A program made the translations under genes and the position numbers. DNA of 64,000 nt, from NCBI RefSeq assembly GCF_003268675.1, contig NZ_CP029378.1:1922001-1986000 (forward strand), in the 5' to 3' direction. Within the stretch, counting starts at the first letter, position 1. Every line of letters begins with the position of its first letter. The notes beneath the pieces were generated by a model. It saw only the letters and a list, made by a program, of their open reading frames with translations. It was not told the origin of the DNA and searched no databases. Origin of the DNA: Streptomyces bacillaris (GTDB lineage Bacteria > Actinomycetota > Actinomycetes > Streptomycetales > Streptomycetaceae). Of this stretch, positions 1-9,476 are shown in pieces.

Positions 1-1
1 C

Positions 2-292
2 GAAAGCGCAGCTCGGGCTCGCTACAACCGGGCCGTACAGCAAGAACGCCGAGCTCTGCGCGAGGCATTGCGCTCGGGCCTCCCTGCCGCCCACATGGGC
101 TTGGGCGTAACCGTCATCGTCTTGATTGCCGTCGCCGGTTTCTCCGGCCCTCGGTGGACTTTGATCATTGCTGGCGCTCTCTCGGCCTGGTTCCTTCTTG
201 CACTGGCGGTGATCCACATCAGCAGCGGCCGTGGCCGGGACGCCGTCCGTCGGGCCTACATTGCCACGTTCGGCTGGGGCAACTGGATCTGA
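2..292 (+). CDS. Partial small membrane protein (5' end outside window)
   Basis: The reading frame is open from the window edge to a TGA, so the N-terminus is missing. The visible part starts with a charged, helix-prone stretch rich in Arg, Ala and Gln. Two hydrophobic segments follow, one around LGVTVIVLIAVAGFSG and one around IIAGALSAWFLLALAV, and then a basic tail ending in FGWGNWI. This looks like a short two-TM membrane protein with a cytoplasmic N-terminal helix. I do not recognise a family and see no catalytic motif. A transposase remnant begins just downstream in the same frame, so this end of the window may have been disturbed by insertion. Confidence 0.5.
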   Translation, partial: ESAARARYNRAVQQERRALREALRSGLPAAHMGLGVTVIVLIAVAGFSGPRWTLIIAGALSAWFLLALAVIHISSGRGRDAVRRAYIATFGWGNWI

Positions 293-310
293 ACGCCCTT
301 CGCCGCGGTC

Positions 311-700
311 ATGCACAGTGACAGCCCTCAGCTCGCCGCCGTCCTGGAAAGCATCCGGGTGCCTCGCACCGGACCCGGCCGTTCTCGTGTCCCGCCCCTG
401 CGAGTGCGGGACGACAAGGCGTACTCGTCACGCACCAACCGGACTTACCTGCGAAAGCGCGGCATCCGGTGCACGATCCCCGAACCGGCGGACCAGGCTG
501 CGAACCGCAAGCGACGCGAGAAGACCGGCGGTCAGCCTTTGGTGTTCGACCACGAGGACTACAAGGCTCGGGCCCGGCACGCGGTCGAGTGCGGAATCAA
601 CCGGCTCAAGCGCAACCACGCGGTCGCCACCCGGTTCGACGAACTCGCCGTCTGCTTCGAAGCCTCCGTCCTGATCGCCGCGATCGGCGAACGGCTATGA
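311..700 (+). pseudogene. IS5-family transposase remnant (C-terminal part)
   Basis: The product resembles the C-terminal third of IS5-group (IS427/ISL-like) DDE transposases. Diagnostic pieces are DDKAYSSRTNRTYLRKRGI, IRCTIPEPADQAANRKRR and HAVECGINRLKRNHAVATRF, the last containing the Glu of the DDE triad in an ECGINRLK context. The N-terminal DNA-binding part and the first catalytic Asp are absent: an in-frame stop lies just upstream and no transposase frame precedes it. At 129 residues against the usual 250-280, it cannot be functional. No clear terminal inverted repeats or target duplication were identified. It is best read as an old IS scar. Confidence 0.75.
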
Positions 701-1007
701 GCAGCCAGGACTATGTCTCGGGACGAAAGCATCGTGGGGTCATATTCCGCTGCCTAAGTGAAGGATCCGGCAGGATCCTGATCAACATAGGCTCCCGGAT
801 AAAGCCGACGGTACAGATCCGTGTCGTGCCGTGCCCTGTCTGCCAACCTCTGGTCGCCGCCAGACCGCTCACCCGGTGAGTCTGACCCCGAAAGACAGAA
901 ACGGCCGGAGCCCCCGCACAGTGGGCTCCGGCCGTTCGGTTCGCCGGCCTCTCGCCCGCCCTCGCTGTCCGGGCGGAAGGGCGGGCAGGAGGGGCGTCGG
1001 TGGGGTG
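701..1007. other. Intergenic region after the IS remnant
   Basis: No gene is supported here. The left part is less GC-rich than the surroundings and may be IS-flanking DNA; it contains a short GGATCC-centred inverted repeat near 762-778 that could be a worn IS end. The right part carries a strong hairpin (listed separately) that terminates the minus-strand dehydrogenase gene. Confidence 0.4.
901..935 (-). terminator. Rho-independent-type terminator of the aldehyde dehydrogenase gene
   Basis: A perfect 13-bp stem (901-913 pairing with 923-935, core CGGCCGGAGCCC) encloses a 9-nt loop. On the minus strand it is followed by a T-rich run (TTTCTGTCTTT). It lies about 70 bases past the stop codon of the minus-strand gene, as expected for its terminator. 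Confidence 0.75.
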
Positions 1008-2453
1008 TTACAGGGCGAGGCCCGTGAGGACCAGGACGCGCTCGTAGGTGTAGTCGTCCATCGCGTAGCGGACGCCCTCGCGGCCGACGCCGGACTGCTT
1101 GGCGCCGCCGTAGGGCATCTGGTCGGCGCGGTACGAGGGGACGTCGCCGATGATCACGCCGCCGACCTCCAGGGCGCGGTGGGCGCGGAAGGCGGTCTGG
1201 AGGTCGTGGGTGAAGACGCCTGCCTGGAGGCCGTACTTGGAGGAGTTGACGGCGGCGAACGCCTCGGCCTCGCCGTCGACCTTCTGGAGGGACATGACCG
1301 GGCCGAAGACCTCTTCGCAGGCGAGCTGCACGTCGCCGGGGAGGCCTGCCAGGACCGTGGGGGCGTAGGTGGCGCCGTCGCGCTTGCCGCCGGTGAGGAG
1401 TTCGGCGCCGGCGTCGACCGCCTCTGCGACCCAGGACTCGACGCGCTTCGCGGCGTCCTCGCTGACCAGGGGGCCGACGTCCGTGGTGGCGTCCGCCGGG
1501 TCGCCGGTGACCAGGGCCTCGACGGCGGCGACGATCTTCGGGACCAGGCGGTCGTAGACCGAGGCGTCCGCGATGACGCGCTGGACCGAGATGCAGGACT
1601 GGCCGCCCTGGTAGTTGGAGAAGGTGGCGATCCGGGTCGCCGCCCAGTCCAGGTCCTCGTCGGAGGCGTAGTCCCCGAGGACGACCGCCGCGCCGTTGCC
1701 GCCCAGTTCCAGGGTGCAGTGCTTGCGCGGCACCGACTCCATGATCGCGTAACCGACCGGGCCCGAGCCGGTGAAGGAGATGACCGGAAGGCGCTCGTCC
1801 TGGACCAGGGCGGGCATCTTGTCGTTCGGGACCGTCAGGACGGACCAGGAGCCCGCCGGAAGGTCGGTCTCGGCCAGCAGCTCGCCGAGGATGAGCGAGG
1901 AGATCGGGGTGGCCGGGGCCGGCTTGAGGATGATCGGGGCGCCCACGGCGATGGCCGGGGCCACCTTGTGGGCGCTGAGGTTGAGGGGGAAGTTGAAGGG
2001 CGCGATGCCCAGGACCGCCCCGCGCGGGAAGCGGCGGACCAGGCCCAGGCGGCCGGTGCCGCCGAGGTCGGTGTCCAGGCGCTGCGCCTCGCCGCCGTTG
2101 AAGCGGCGGGCCTCCTCGGCCGCGAACCGGAACACCGAGATCGCCCGGCCGACCTCGCCGCGCGCCCACTTGATCGGCTTGCCGTTCTCCGCCGAGATCA
2201 GCTGCGCGATCTCCTCGGTGCGCTCCCCCAGCCGCCGTACGACGTGGTCCAGCGCGGCCGCCCGTACGTGCGCCGGGGTCGCCGCGAACTCGTCGCGTAC
2301 GGCGTGGGCGGCGGCGACGGCCTCCTCCACCTGGGCGTCGGTCGGCACGCTGACGGTGCCGACCAGGCGTCCGTCGTACGGGTTGGTGACGTCGAAGCTG
2401 TCGGCACCGGTGGCCCGGCGGCCGGCCACCCAGAAGGCGTGGGGCGAAGTCAT
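1008..2453 (-). CDS. NAD(P)-dependent aldehyde dehydrogenase (succinate-semialdehyde / GapN-like)
   Basis: A complete 481-residue aldehyde dehydrogenase superfamily enzyme. The cofactor and substrate motifs are in order: APFNFPLN near 151-158, KPAPATP near 177-183, the FTGSGPVG nucleotide loop near 227-234, general base Glu249 in LELGG and catalytic Cys287 in GGQSC. Such enzymes oxidise an aldehyde to the acid through a thiohemiacetal. The sequence has features of both the GapN and succinate-semialdehyde branches, so substrate is not fixed by motifs. With gabT about 4.7 kb away and a PucR regulator next door, oxidation of succinate semialdehyde to succinate (a GabD role) is my preferred inference. 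It appears monocistronic, ending at a strong terminator. Confidence 0.85.
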   Translation of the reverse strand: MTSPHAFWVAGRRATGADSFDVTNPYDGRLVGTVSVPTDAQVEEAVAAAHAVRDEFAATPAHVRAAALDHVVRRLGERTEEIAQLISAENGKPIKWARGEVGRAISVFRFAAEEARRFNGGEAQRLDTDLGGTGRLGLVRRFPRGAVLGIAPFNFPLNLSAHKVAPAIAVGAPIILKPAPATPISSLILGELLAETDLPAGSWSVLTVPNDKMPALVQDERLPVISFTGSGPVGYAIMESVPRKHCTLELGGNGAAVVLGDYASDEDLDWAATRIATFSNYQGGQSCISVQRVIADASVYDRLVPKIVAAVEALVTGDPADATTDVGPLVSEDAAKRVESWVAEAVDAGAELLTGGKRDGATYAPTVLAGLPGDVQLACEEVFGPVMSLQKVDGEAEAFAAVNSSKYGLQAGVFTHDLQTAFRAHRALEVGGVIIGDVPSYRADQMPYGGAKQSGVGREGVRYAMDDYTYERVLVLTGLAL

Positions 2454-2640
2454 GGAGGTTCCGGCCCTTCGGAGGTCGTAGGAGGTCGTAAGGAGATCGG
2501 GATGTACTACGTCGTGGGCGCCCTGGAGGCTCCCCTCTGTTGTCCCACGGTAGGGCGGGGCGGCCTCGATCGCGTTTAGCCGGGGTGGAGTGGGGGCGGC
2601 CTCCCCCTGCTACGGATTGGCAGGGGGACACGAGAAGGGG

Positions 2641-4215
2641 TTACTCCTCCGGTGGCGTTGCCGCCTCCGTCGCCTTCAGCGCCAGCCACAGCTCCATCCG
2701 CACGTCCGGGTCGTCCAGCGAGCGGCCCAGGATCTCCTCCACCCGGCGCATCCGGTAGCGCAGGGTGTGGCGGTGTACGCCGAGGTCGGCGGCGGCCGCG
2801 TCCCACTGGCCGTGGCGGGAGAGCCAGGCGCGCAGGGAGGCCACGAGGTCGCCGCGGCCCTTGGCGTCGTGCTCGTGCAGCGCGCGGAGCATGCCGTCGG
2901 CGAAGGCCCGTACGGCGTCGTCCGCGAGGAGCGGCAGGACCGAACCGGCGGCCAGCTCCTCGTGCTCGACCAGGGCCCTGCCCCGGCGGCGCGCGACCGA
3001 GAGGGCCTGCTCGGCCTGTTTGTACGCGGCGGAGACGGCGATCGGGCCGCAGGGGGCGGAGAGGCCCACGACCACGTCGCTGTCCTCGGCGCCCCCTTCG
3101 CGCGGGGCGCGGTCGTCCTGGGCCTCGGCGTAGGCCGCGCAGGCGGCGACCGCCACGCCGCCGTCGGCCGCCAGGACCACCACGCGCTCGCCCTCGGGGA
3201 CCATGAGCAGCGCCTCGCCGGTACGGGCGGCGGCCGCCTCCATGGTCTCGGTGAGCAGTTCGTACGCGGCCGGCGCGGCGGCCTCCGCGATCAGCAGCCG
3301 GAAGGGGGCGTCGAGCAGCCCGCCGTACAGGTCCCCGGCGACCGCGCGGGCGTGGTCGGGCTGGCCGGCCAGCAGCATGCGCAGGACGGCGGCACCCAGG
3401 CGCTGTTCGGCGCCCTGGAGGGAACGGGAGCGGGCGGTGGTGAGGGTGAGCAGGGCGACGGCGGAGTGCACGGCGTACCGCTCGGCGGTGCCCGGGGCGG
3501 CGCCCGTACCGACGGCCAGGGCCCCGCGCGCCCGGCGGCCGGTGCCCAGCGACTGGAGCTCGACCCGGTCCTCGCTGTCCGCGACGACGATGCTGGCCGG
3601 GGCCGGGCGGTCCCGCAGCCGCTGGACGTCCGGGGTGAGGCGGGCGGCACGGCGGGCGGCCCAGTCGGGGGCGGCGGCGAGGACCGCGCCGGAGGTGTCG
3701 TACAGCGCGGCCCACCCGTCGACGTGGGCGGCGAGACGGGCGAGGAGGTCGGCGGGGCCGTCCCCGGCGAGCGCGGCCTTCGTCAGCTCGCGCTGGGCCT
3801 CGAAACCGGCGGTCACCGCGCGGTACTGGTCGGCGGCGATGGCGGCGGAGACGGCCTTGCTGATGGCGATGAACGGGGTGCGGCGGGGCACTTCGAGGAG
3901 CGGAAGGCCCGCTTCCTCGGCGGCCTCGACGAGCGCGTCCGGGATGTCGTCGTAGTTCACGCCGACCCCGAAGCCGACCCCAGCGACCCCCGCTCCGGCC
4001 AGCCGTCGTACGTACCGGCGCATGGACTCGGCGTTCTCGGCGTCCAGGTTGGTGGCGGTCACCAGGAGCAGTTCGCCGCCGTCCATGTACGGGACGGGGT
4101 CGGCCAGCTCGCTGGCGTGGGCCCAGCGCACCGGGGTGTCGAGCCGGTCCGCCCCCGCCCGCACCGTGAGCTTGAGCGCCGAGTGCTGGACGAGCGAGGC
4201 GAGCGTGGGGGGCAT
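2641..4215 (-). CDS. PucR-family transcriptional regulator
   Basis: This 524-residue protein has the PucR architecture. An N-terminal PucR sensor domain (about 1-130) contains the typical WAHASELADPVPYMDGGELL stretch. A GGDEF-like/CdaR middle region follows, and a C-terminal HTH_30 domain (about 455-510) carries DLGVHRHTLRYRMRRVEEI. Members of this family control purine, amino-acid, GABA and proline catabolism and usually act near their own gene. It lies upstream of, and co-directional with, the adjacent aldehyde dehydrogenase gene, separated by about 190 bases, so control of that gene is likely. The effector cannot be read from the sequence. The start is the ATG giving MPPTLASLVQ, which matches family N-termini. 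Confidence 0.85.
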   Translation of the reverse strand: MPPTLASLVQHSALKLTVRAGADRLDTPVRWAHASELADPVPYMDGGELLLVTATNLDAENAESMRRYVRRLAGAGVAGVGFGVGVNYDDIPDALVEAAEEAGLPLLEVPRRTPFIAISKAVSAAIAADQYRAVTAGFEAQRELTKAALAGDGPADLLARLAAHVDGWAALYDTSGAVLAAAPDWAARRAARLTPDVQRLRDRPAPASIVVADSEDRVELQSLGTGRRARGALAVGTGAAPGTAERYAVHSAVALLTLTTARSRSLQGAEQRLGAAVLRMLLAGQPDHARAVAGDLYGGLLDAPFRLLIAEAAAPAAYELLTETMEAAAARTGEALLMVPEGERVVVLAADGGVAVAACAAYAEAQDDRAPREGGAEDSDVVVGLSAPCGPIAVSAAYKQAEQALSVARRRGRALVEHEELAAGSVLPLLADDAVRAFADGMLRALHEHDAKGRGDLVASLRAWLSRHGQWDAAAADLGVHRHTLRYRMRRVEEILGRSLDDPDVRMELWLALKATEAATPPEE

Positions 4216-4380
4216 GGGACCGGAACCCTCGGTGTCGGTGGCGCCCGGCCGACGAGGGGGTTCGCCGGCCGGATCGATAGTGGGTATTTCGCCGTCCCGT
4301 ATGAACGGCCTCCACCGATTCTGCCAGGGCGGCAGAGTTCCTGTAACCGCTCTCAGCCGTCCCCGTTCCGCAAGACGCCC

Positions 4381-6873
4381 TTATCGGCCGCCCAGCTCCA
4401 CCAGCAGCGGCGGCGCGTGCTCGCCGTCCACCGTCGTCAGCCGGATCACCGCGTGCCCGGCCGGGACCGCGTACGCCAGCTCGGAGGCCGACCAGCGCTC
4501 CTTCTCCACCTGCCGTACGGTCACCGCGTCCGTGGTCACCGCCTTGCCCGTGACCAGCTTGCGCAGCGCGTGCAGGGCGCGGGTGAAGGGCTGGTCGGCG
4601 AAGACGGTGTGCTGGGCGACCTCGCGGGTCTCGACCCACTCCTTGCCCCAGGCCTCCGCGAACCGCTTGCCGTCCCAGGTGGTGATGCCGGAGAAGGCGG
4701 CCGTGCAGCCGACCGCGCCGAGCAGCGGGGTGTGCAGGGGTTCGGGGACGTCGTCGACGGTACGGAGGGTGAGGACGGCCCCCGCGTTGACCGAGCGCAG
4801 CCGGCGGATGCCGCGTACGGTCTCGGCGGTCACCGCGTGGGTCGCGTCGTCCAGCACCAGGCCCGCGAAGAGCGTGGTGTCCGTGCGGACCGCCGTGATC
4901 GCGGTGAACTGGGCGAGCAGGAGGCGGGTGAGGAGGCGGGAGGCCTCCGCGTGGCCGCGCTCGGGCAGGTCCACGCGGACCCGCAGCGGATACTGGCCGA
5001 GCGAGCGCAGTTCGAAGGGGCGGGCGTCGGGGCTGGTGGCGAAGAACCCGGCGAACGCGGGCCGGTCGAGCAGAGCGACCCGGTCCGCGAGGACGGGCGC
5101 GGGGTCGCCGGGGGCGCCCGCCTGCCGGGCCCGGGCCTCCAGCTCGCGGAGCATCGCGTGGTGCCCGGCGGCTTCGAGGGTGGCGCGGAGGGCGGCGAGC
5201 GCGGCCGGGGCTCCGTCGAGGAGTTCCCGCAGCTCCGGTACGGAGGGGAAGTGGCCGTGGGCCGCCCGGTACGGGCCCAGCAGCTGGGCGAGGACGGTGG
5301 CGGCGCGGCGGCTGTCCAGGCTGCCGACGTCTCCGACGAGCCCTTCCGCGAGGACGGCGGCGGCCTCGTCGGGGTCGCTGGTGCCGCCGTAGAGGTCCAG
5401 GTCGTGGGCGGAGGCGGGGTTGCCGACGCGGACGACGACGTCGAAGGCCTCGTCCGGGCCCAGCGGTGCCCCCGCGCCGCCGACGGCGAGGACGGCCGCC
5501 TGTCCGGCCAGGGCACGCAGCCCGAGGGCCTCGACGACGGGCCGCACCAGCCGGTCGGACTTGCCGGAGCCGGGCGGCCCGACGGCCAGCAGCGAGGTGC
5601 CGAGCAGGGTGGGGTCCAGGGCCAGGCCGGTGGAGCGGCGGGCGTAGGGGTTGTGCGGGTCCTCGGCGCAGCGCCCGATGCGGACCTGGCCGGTGAGCAC
5701 GTCGTGGCGGGCGGTACGGCGGGGCAGGTCGCGTCGGCCCGAGGGGTGCAGGGCGGCGGCTCCCCCGGTGCGGAGGACGGCCTCGGCCAGGGGGGCGAGC
5801 CGGTCGGGGCTGCGGGTGGCCTCGGCCCAGGCGTGGCGGAGGCGGGCCACGTCCACGTCGTTCATCCGGCCGGTGCGGACCTCGGCGGTGAGGGTCTCGG
5901 CCGCGTCGGTCCAGCCGGCCGCCCGGAGTTCGGGCCAGCGGTCGGCGGAGGTCTCGGTGGCGGGGACCGGGTCGTCGGCGGGGGGCGGGGTGGCAGTCCC
6001 CCTGCGGGCGGCGATCAGCTCGCGCCAGCGGCCGAGGCGGGCGAAGGGCCAGAGGACGGCGGCGGCGATGAGTCCGTAGATGATGTTGACGACGGTCTGG
6101 CTCTGGTAGATCTCGCCGCCCGCCACGGCGGCGACGAGGACCAGGACCGGACGGACGACCGGCAGCGCCTCGTTCCAGACGAGCAGCTGGGTGAGGCCCG
6201 CCGCCACGGCCGCGGCGAGGGCGAGGAAGGGCTGCCCCCGGTCGACGACATGGCGGCGGAACAGCTCGGAGAAGTTGCCGATCCGGCCGCAGCCGTAGAG
6301 GAGGAGCCCGAAGAGGAGGGCCTCGTACACGGTGAGGGCGTCCGAGCCCTCGATGGTGCGGGGGCCGCCGGAGGTGCCCGGGTTCCACCACTCGCCCGGG
6401 GTGAAGAGCTTGAGCGGGACGAGCCGGTACGGGAGGTAGCCGTTGCGCCAGAGCGACCAGAGGAGGAGGGCGGAGAGGAGGGTGATGACGGCGCCCACGA
6501 CGAGCGACCGGTCGGAGACCTCCTCGCCCTGCTCGGGCGGGCGCGGGGTGAACCCGAACCGCCAGACGCCCGGGGCCGCCCGGGGGCGGGGCGTCCGCAG
6601 CCAGACGTCGAGGGAGGCAGGTGGCTGCTCAGTGGGGGGCGGCGGGGTGGGGCCGGTGAGGTGGGCGGCGGGTGGCCCGGCCGGGGGCGGGATCGCGGGC
6701 ACCCGTGGCGCCTCCGGCTCTCCGCTCCGCGGGCCCCAGGGCTGTCCCGACGAGGGTGTCCCCGTCCCCGGCACCTTCGGCGGCACCGCCGGCGGCAACG
6801 GCACCCCCGCCGGAGGCCCCGGCACCCTGCCCGCGCCCGTGCCCCGTACGCCCCGCGCGCCCTCGTCGTCCAT
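4381..6873 (-). CDS. Membrane-anchored P-loop ATPase of unknown function
   Basis: An 830-residue protein. Residues 1-115 are proline-rich and disordered. Several hydrophobic segments lie between about 124 and 277 (roughly 124-141, 186-195, 216-232, 240-252, 262-277). A cytoplasmic domain follows with a clear Walker A, GPPGSGKS at 432-439, preceded by LLAVG. A hydrophobic strand near AGLVLDDATH could be the Walker B region. The layout of TM bundle plus P-loop module resembles VirD4/TraD/FtsK-type coupling ATPases, but I see no FtsK gamma or canonical TraG signatures. Homologues are conserved in Streptomyces and usually labelled ATP/GTP-binding protein. It is monocistronic, with divergent gabT 280 bases upstream. 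Function is unknown; a DNA- or protein-export role is only an architectural inference. Confidence 0.75.
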   Translation of the reverse strand: MDDEGARGVRGTGAGRVPGPPAGVPLPPAVPPKVPGTGTPSSGQPWGPRSGEPEAPRVPAIPPPAGPPAAHLTGPTPPPPTEQPPASLDVWLRTPRPRAAPGVWRFGFTPRPPEQGEEVSDRSLVVGAVITLLSALLLWSLWRNGYLPYRLVPLKLFTPGEWWNPGTSGGPRTIEGSDALTVYEALLFGLLLYGCGRIGNFSELFRRHVVDRGQPFLALAAAVAAGLTQLLVWNEALPVVRPVLVLVAAVAGGEIYQSQTVVNIIYGLIAAAVLWPFARLGRWRELIAARRGTATPPPADDPVPATETSADRWPELRAAGWTDAAETLTAEVRTGRMNDVDVARLRHAWAEATRSPDRLAPLAEAVLRTGGAAALHPSGRRDLPRRTARHDVLTGQVRIGRCAEDPHNPYARRSTGLALDPTLLGTSLLAVGPPGSGKSDRLVRPVVEALGLRALAGQAAVLAVGGAGAPLGPDEAFDVVVRVGNPASAHDLDLYGGTSDPDEAAAVLAEGLVGDVGSLDSRRAATVLAQLLGPYRAAHGHFPSVPELRELLDGAPAALAALRATLEAAGHHAMLRELEARARQAGAPGDPAPVLADRVALLDRPAFAGFFATSPDARPFELRSLGQYPLRVRVDLPERGHAEASRLLTRLLLAQFTAITAVRTDTTLFAGLVLDDATHAVTAETVRGIRRLRSVNAGAVLTLRTVDDVPEPLHTPLLGAVGCTAAFSGITTWDGKRFAEAWGKEWVETREVAQHTVFADQPFTRALHALRKLVTGKAVTTDAVTVRQVEKERWSASELAYAVPAGHAVIRLTTVDGEHAPPLLVELGGR

Positions 6874-7153
6874 GAACCACTGCCCCCTTGACCTGCCGGT
6901 CCGTCCGCTGCCCCGGTCAATCTAGTGCGCGCACACGGGGAGTTCAGCAACCCGCCCGAAGAGTGACCGTCCCGGGCCGTCCCGGGCCGCCCCCGCACCC
7001 GCATCGCGCCAGGTCGGCGGGGTCCGGGCCGCCGTCCTGTCCGCCGCGGACAACGACACGCACCCACCACTCCCGATCGGAGCATGCCCGGGCCCCTCCC
7101 CCGCCCCTAGCCTGCAGAAAGAAGAGCGTCCGAAACACCCCCAGGAGCCCCTC

Positions 7154-8494
7154 ATGACCGCCATTCCGCAGGAGCGCCGCGTCGTCACTGCCATCCCCGG
7201 CCCGAAGTCGGCCGAGCTTCAGGCTCGCCGTGTCGCGGCCGTCGCCGCAGGTGTGGGCTCCACCCTGCCGGTGTTCACCGCCCGCGCGGGCGGCGGGATC
7301 ATCGAGGACGTGGACGGCAACCGGCTGATCGACTTCGGCTCCGGCATCGCCGTGACCTCGGTCGGCGCCTCCGCCGAGGCCGTCGTACGCCGCGCCTCCG
7401 CGCAGCTCGCGGACTTCACCCACACCTGTTTCATGGTCACGCCGTACGAGGGGTACGTCGAGGTCTGCGAGCAGCTGGCCGAGCTGACGCCGGGCGACCA
7501 CGCGAAGAAGTCGGCGCTGTTCAACTCGGGCGCCGAGGCCGTCGAGAACGCGGTGAAGATCGCCCGCGCCTACACCAAGCGCACCGCCGTCGTCGTCTTC
7601 GACCACGGCTACCACGGCCGGACGAACCTCACGATGGCGCTGACGGCGAAGAACATGCCGTACAAGCAGGGCTTCGGCCCGTTCGCCCCCGAGGTCTACC
7701 GCGTCCCGGTCGCCTACGGCTACCGCTGGCCGACCGGTGCCGAGAACGCCGGTGCCGAGGCGTCCGCCCAGGCCATCGACGAGATCACCAAGCAGATCGG
7801 CGCGGAGAACGTCGCGGCGATCATCATCGAGCCGGTGCTCGGTGAGGGCGGCTTCATCGAGCCGGCCAAGGGCTTCCTCCCGGCGATCGCGCAGTTCGCC
7901 AAGGAGAACGGCATCGTCTTCGTCGCGGACGAGATCCAGTCCGGCTTCTGCCGCACCGGCCAGTGGTTCGCCTGCGAGGACGAGGGCATCGTCCCGGACC
8001 TGATCACCACCGCCAAGGGCATCGCGGGCGGTCTGCCGCTCTCCGCCGTGACCGGCCGCGCCGAGATCATGGACGCCGCGCACGCGGGCGGCCTGGGCGG
8101 TACGTACGGCGGCAACCCGGTCGCCTGCGCCGGTGCGCTCGGCGCGATCGAGACGATGCGCGAGCTGGACCTGAACGGGAAGGCCAAGCGCATCGAGGAG
8201 GTCATGAAGGACCGCCTCGCACAGATGCAGGCGAAGCTCCCGAACGGCGACATCATCGGTGACATCCGGGGCCGCGGCGCGATGATCGCGATCGAGCTGG
8301 TGAAGTCCGGCACGAAGGACCCGAACCCGGAGGCGGCCGGCGCGCTCGCCAAGGCCTGCCACGCCGAGGGCGTCATGGTCCTGACCTGCGGCACCTACGG
8401 CAACGTGCTGCGCTTCCTGCCGCCGCTGGTGATCGGTGAGGACCTCCTCAACGAGGGCCTGGACGTCATCGAGCAGGCATTCGGCACGCTCTGA
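7154..8494 (+). CDS. gabT: 4-aminobutyrate aminotransferase
   Basis: A full-length (446 aa) class III PLP-dependent aminotransferase of the GABA transaminase type. It converts GABA and 2-oxoglutarate to succinate semialdehyde and glutamate in the cytoplasm. Visible motifs are the phosphate-binding FNSGAEAVENAVKIAR, FDHGYHGRT, the cofactor Asp in FVADEIQSGFCRTG, and the Schiff-base lysine Lys288 in TTAKGIAGG. A good ribosome-binding site (CCAGGAG) lies 7-8 bases before the ATG. It stands alone between the divergent ATPase gene and the PAP2 gene. It supplies the GABA-to-succinate-semialdehyde step for the polyamine catabolic genes located elsewhere in this window. Confidence 0.92.
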   Translation: MTAIPQERRVVTAIPGPKSAELQARRVAAVAAGVGSTLPVFTARAGGGIIEDVDGNRLIDFGSGIAVTSVGASAEAVVRRASAQLADFTHTCFMVTPYEGYVEVCEQLAELTPGDHAKKSALFNSGAEAVENAVKIARAYTKRTAVVVFDHGYHGRTNLTMALTAKNMPYKQGFGPFAPEVYRVPVAYGYRWPTGAENAGAEASAQAIDEITKQIGAENVAAIIIEPVLGEGGFIEPAKGFLPAIAQFAKENGIVFVADEIQSGFCRTGQWFACEDEGIVPDLITTAKGIAGGLPLSAVTGRAEIMDAAHAGGLGGTYGGNPVACAGALGAIETMRELDLNGKAKRIEEVMKDRLAQMQAKLPNGDIIGDIRGRGAMIAIELVKSGTKDPNPEAAGALAKACHAEGVMVLTCGTYGNVLRFLPPLVIGEDLLNEGLDVIEQAFGTL

Positions 8495-8584
8495 TCCCTC
8501 GAACCCGGGCGCGTACGGAGGCGGCTCCGCGCCGCTGCCGTACGGCGTCCGGGTGAGGGCCTGTGAAGAAGGTGTGCGGGGGCG

Positions 8585-9457
8585 ATGGCGGGTGGCGGCT
8601 GCGGCTGTCGGCCGCCCCCTCACTGCCGTACGGTTTCTGCAGATGAGAGAAACACATCGCCCGCGGGAGACCGCGGGGGATTCCGGGCCGGAGCTTCCCC
8701 GGCGCCGTCCCGGGCGTGCCTCTGTGCACGGCACCGGAGCCTCCGGCTCCGGGACTCCTCACCGATCGGACGGCCGCCCGCCCCACACCCCCCGGGGCGC
8801 GCGGCGACCCGGTCCCGTCGGCCATCCCGGAACAACCCCCCTGTTCCCGGGTGGCCGGCCTCTCTCGTTCTCGCCCCGCTGGTGGCCCTGGTGGTCCTGT
8901 TCGGGCTGATCACCTGGCAGGTGGCGGCCGACGGCCCGCTGGTCCGGCTGGACGAACGCGTCGGCGAGAGCCTGTTCCGGCGCGGCCCCGCCGCCCTGAC
9001 CCAGCTCTTCTCGGACCTCGGCGGGGTGCCGGTGGCGCTCCCGGTGCTGGTCTGCGCGATCGCGTACGCGCTGTGGCGCGGGGCCAGGCGGCTGCCGGTG
9101 TACGCGGCCCTCACCATGGCGGCCGTGCCCGCGCTGGTGATCCCGCTGAAGGTGGCCACCGCCCGGCAGGGCCCGCTGACCGAGGCCGTCAACTACTACC
9201 CGTCGGGCCATACGGCGACGGCGGCGGTGGCGTACGGGGCGTCCGCCCTGCTCCTCCTCGCGGTGGACCGGCCGACGCGGCTGCGCGCATGGCTGACGCC
9301 CGCCGCCGCGGTGCTGCTGACCGCGGCGACGGGCGTCGGACTGGTGCTGCACGGCTACCACTGGCCCCTGGACGTGCTGGCGAGCTGGTGCCTGGGGCCG
9401 GTGCTGCTGGCGCCGCTGTGGTGGGCGGCCCGCCGCCGGACCGCGAACGGTCGCTGA
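8585..9457 (+). CDS. PAP2-superfamily membrane phosphatase
   Basis: The C-terminal two thirds is a typical PAP2/undecaprenyl-diphosphatase-like domain. It has several TM helices and the three phosphatase motifs in order: KVATARQGP, YPSGHTA, and GYHWPLDVLAS with the catalytic His and Asp. The family dephosphorylates lipid phosphates at the membrane, possibly undecaprenyl pyrophosphate here. The start is uncertain. The first about 90 codons from this ATG are basic, proline-rich and low complexity with no convincing ribosome-binding site, so the true start may be an unusual codon nearer the first TM segment at about codon 95. It is transcribed away from gabT, which ends about 90 bases upstream. 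Confidence 0.75.
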   Translation: MAGGGCGCRPPPHCRTVSADERNTSPAGDRGGFRAGASPAPSRACLCARHRSLRLRDSSPIGRPPAPHPPGRAATRSRRPSRNNPPVPGWPASLVLAPLVALVVLFGLITWQVAADGPLVRLDERVGESLFRRGPAALTQLFSDLGGVPVALPVLVCAIAYALWRGARRLPVYAALTMAAVPALVIPLKVATARQGPLTEAVNYYPSGHTATAAVAYGASALLLLAVDRPTRLRAWLTPAAAVLLTAATGVGLVLHGYHWPLDVLASWCLGPVLLAPLWWAARRRTANGR

Positions 9458-9476
9458 GCGGCCCGGCGACGGGCAT

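Noticed and set aside
2576..6391. Minus-strand open frame of about 1,270 codons across the PucR and ATPase genes
   Set aside because: Its Arg/Pro/Gly-dominated translation has no domain signature and overlaps two well-supported genes in another frame.
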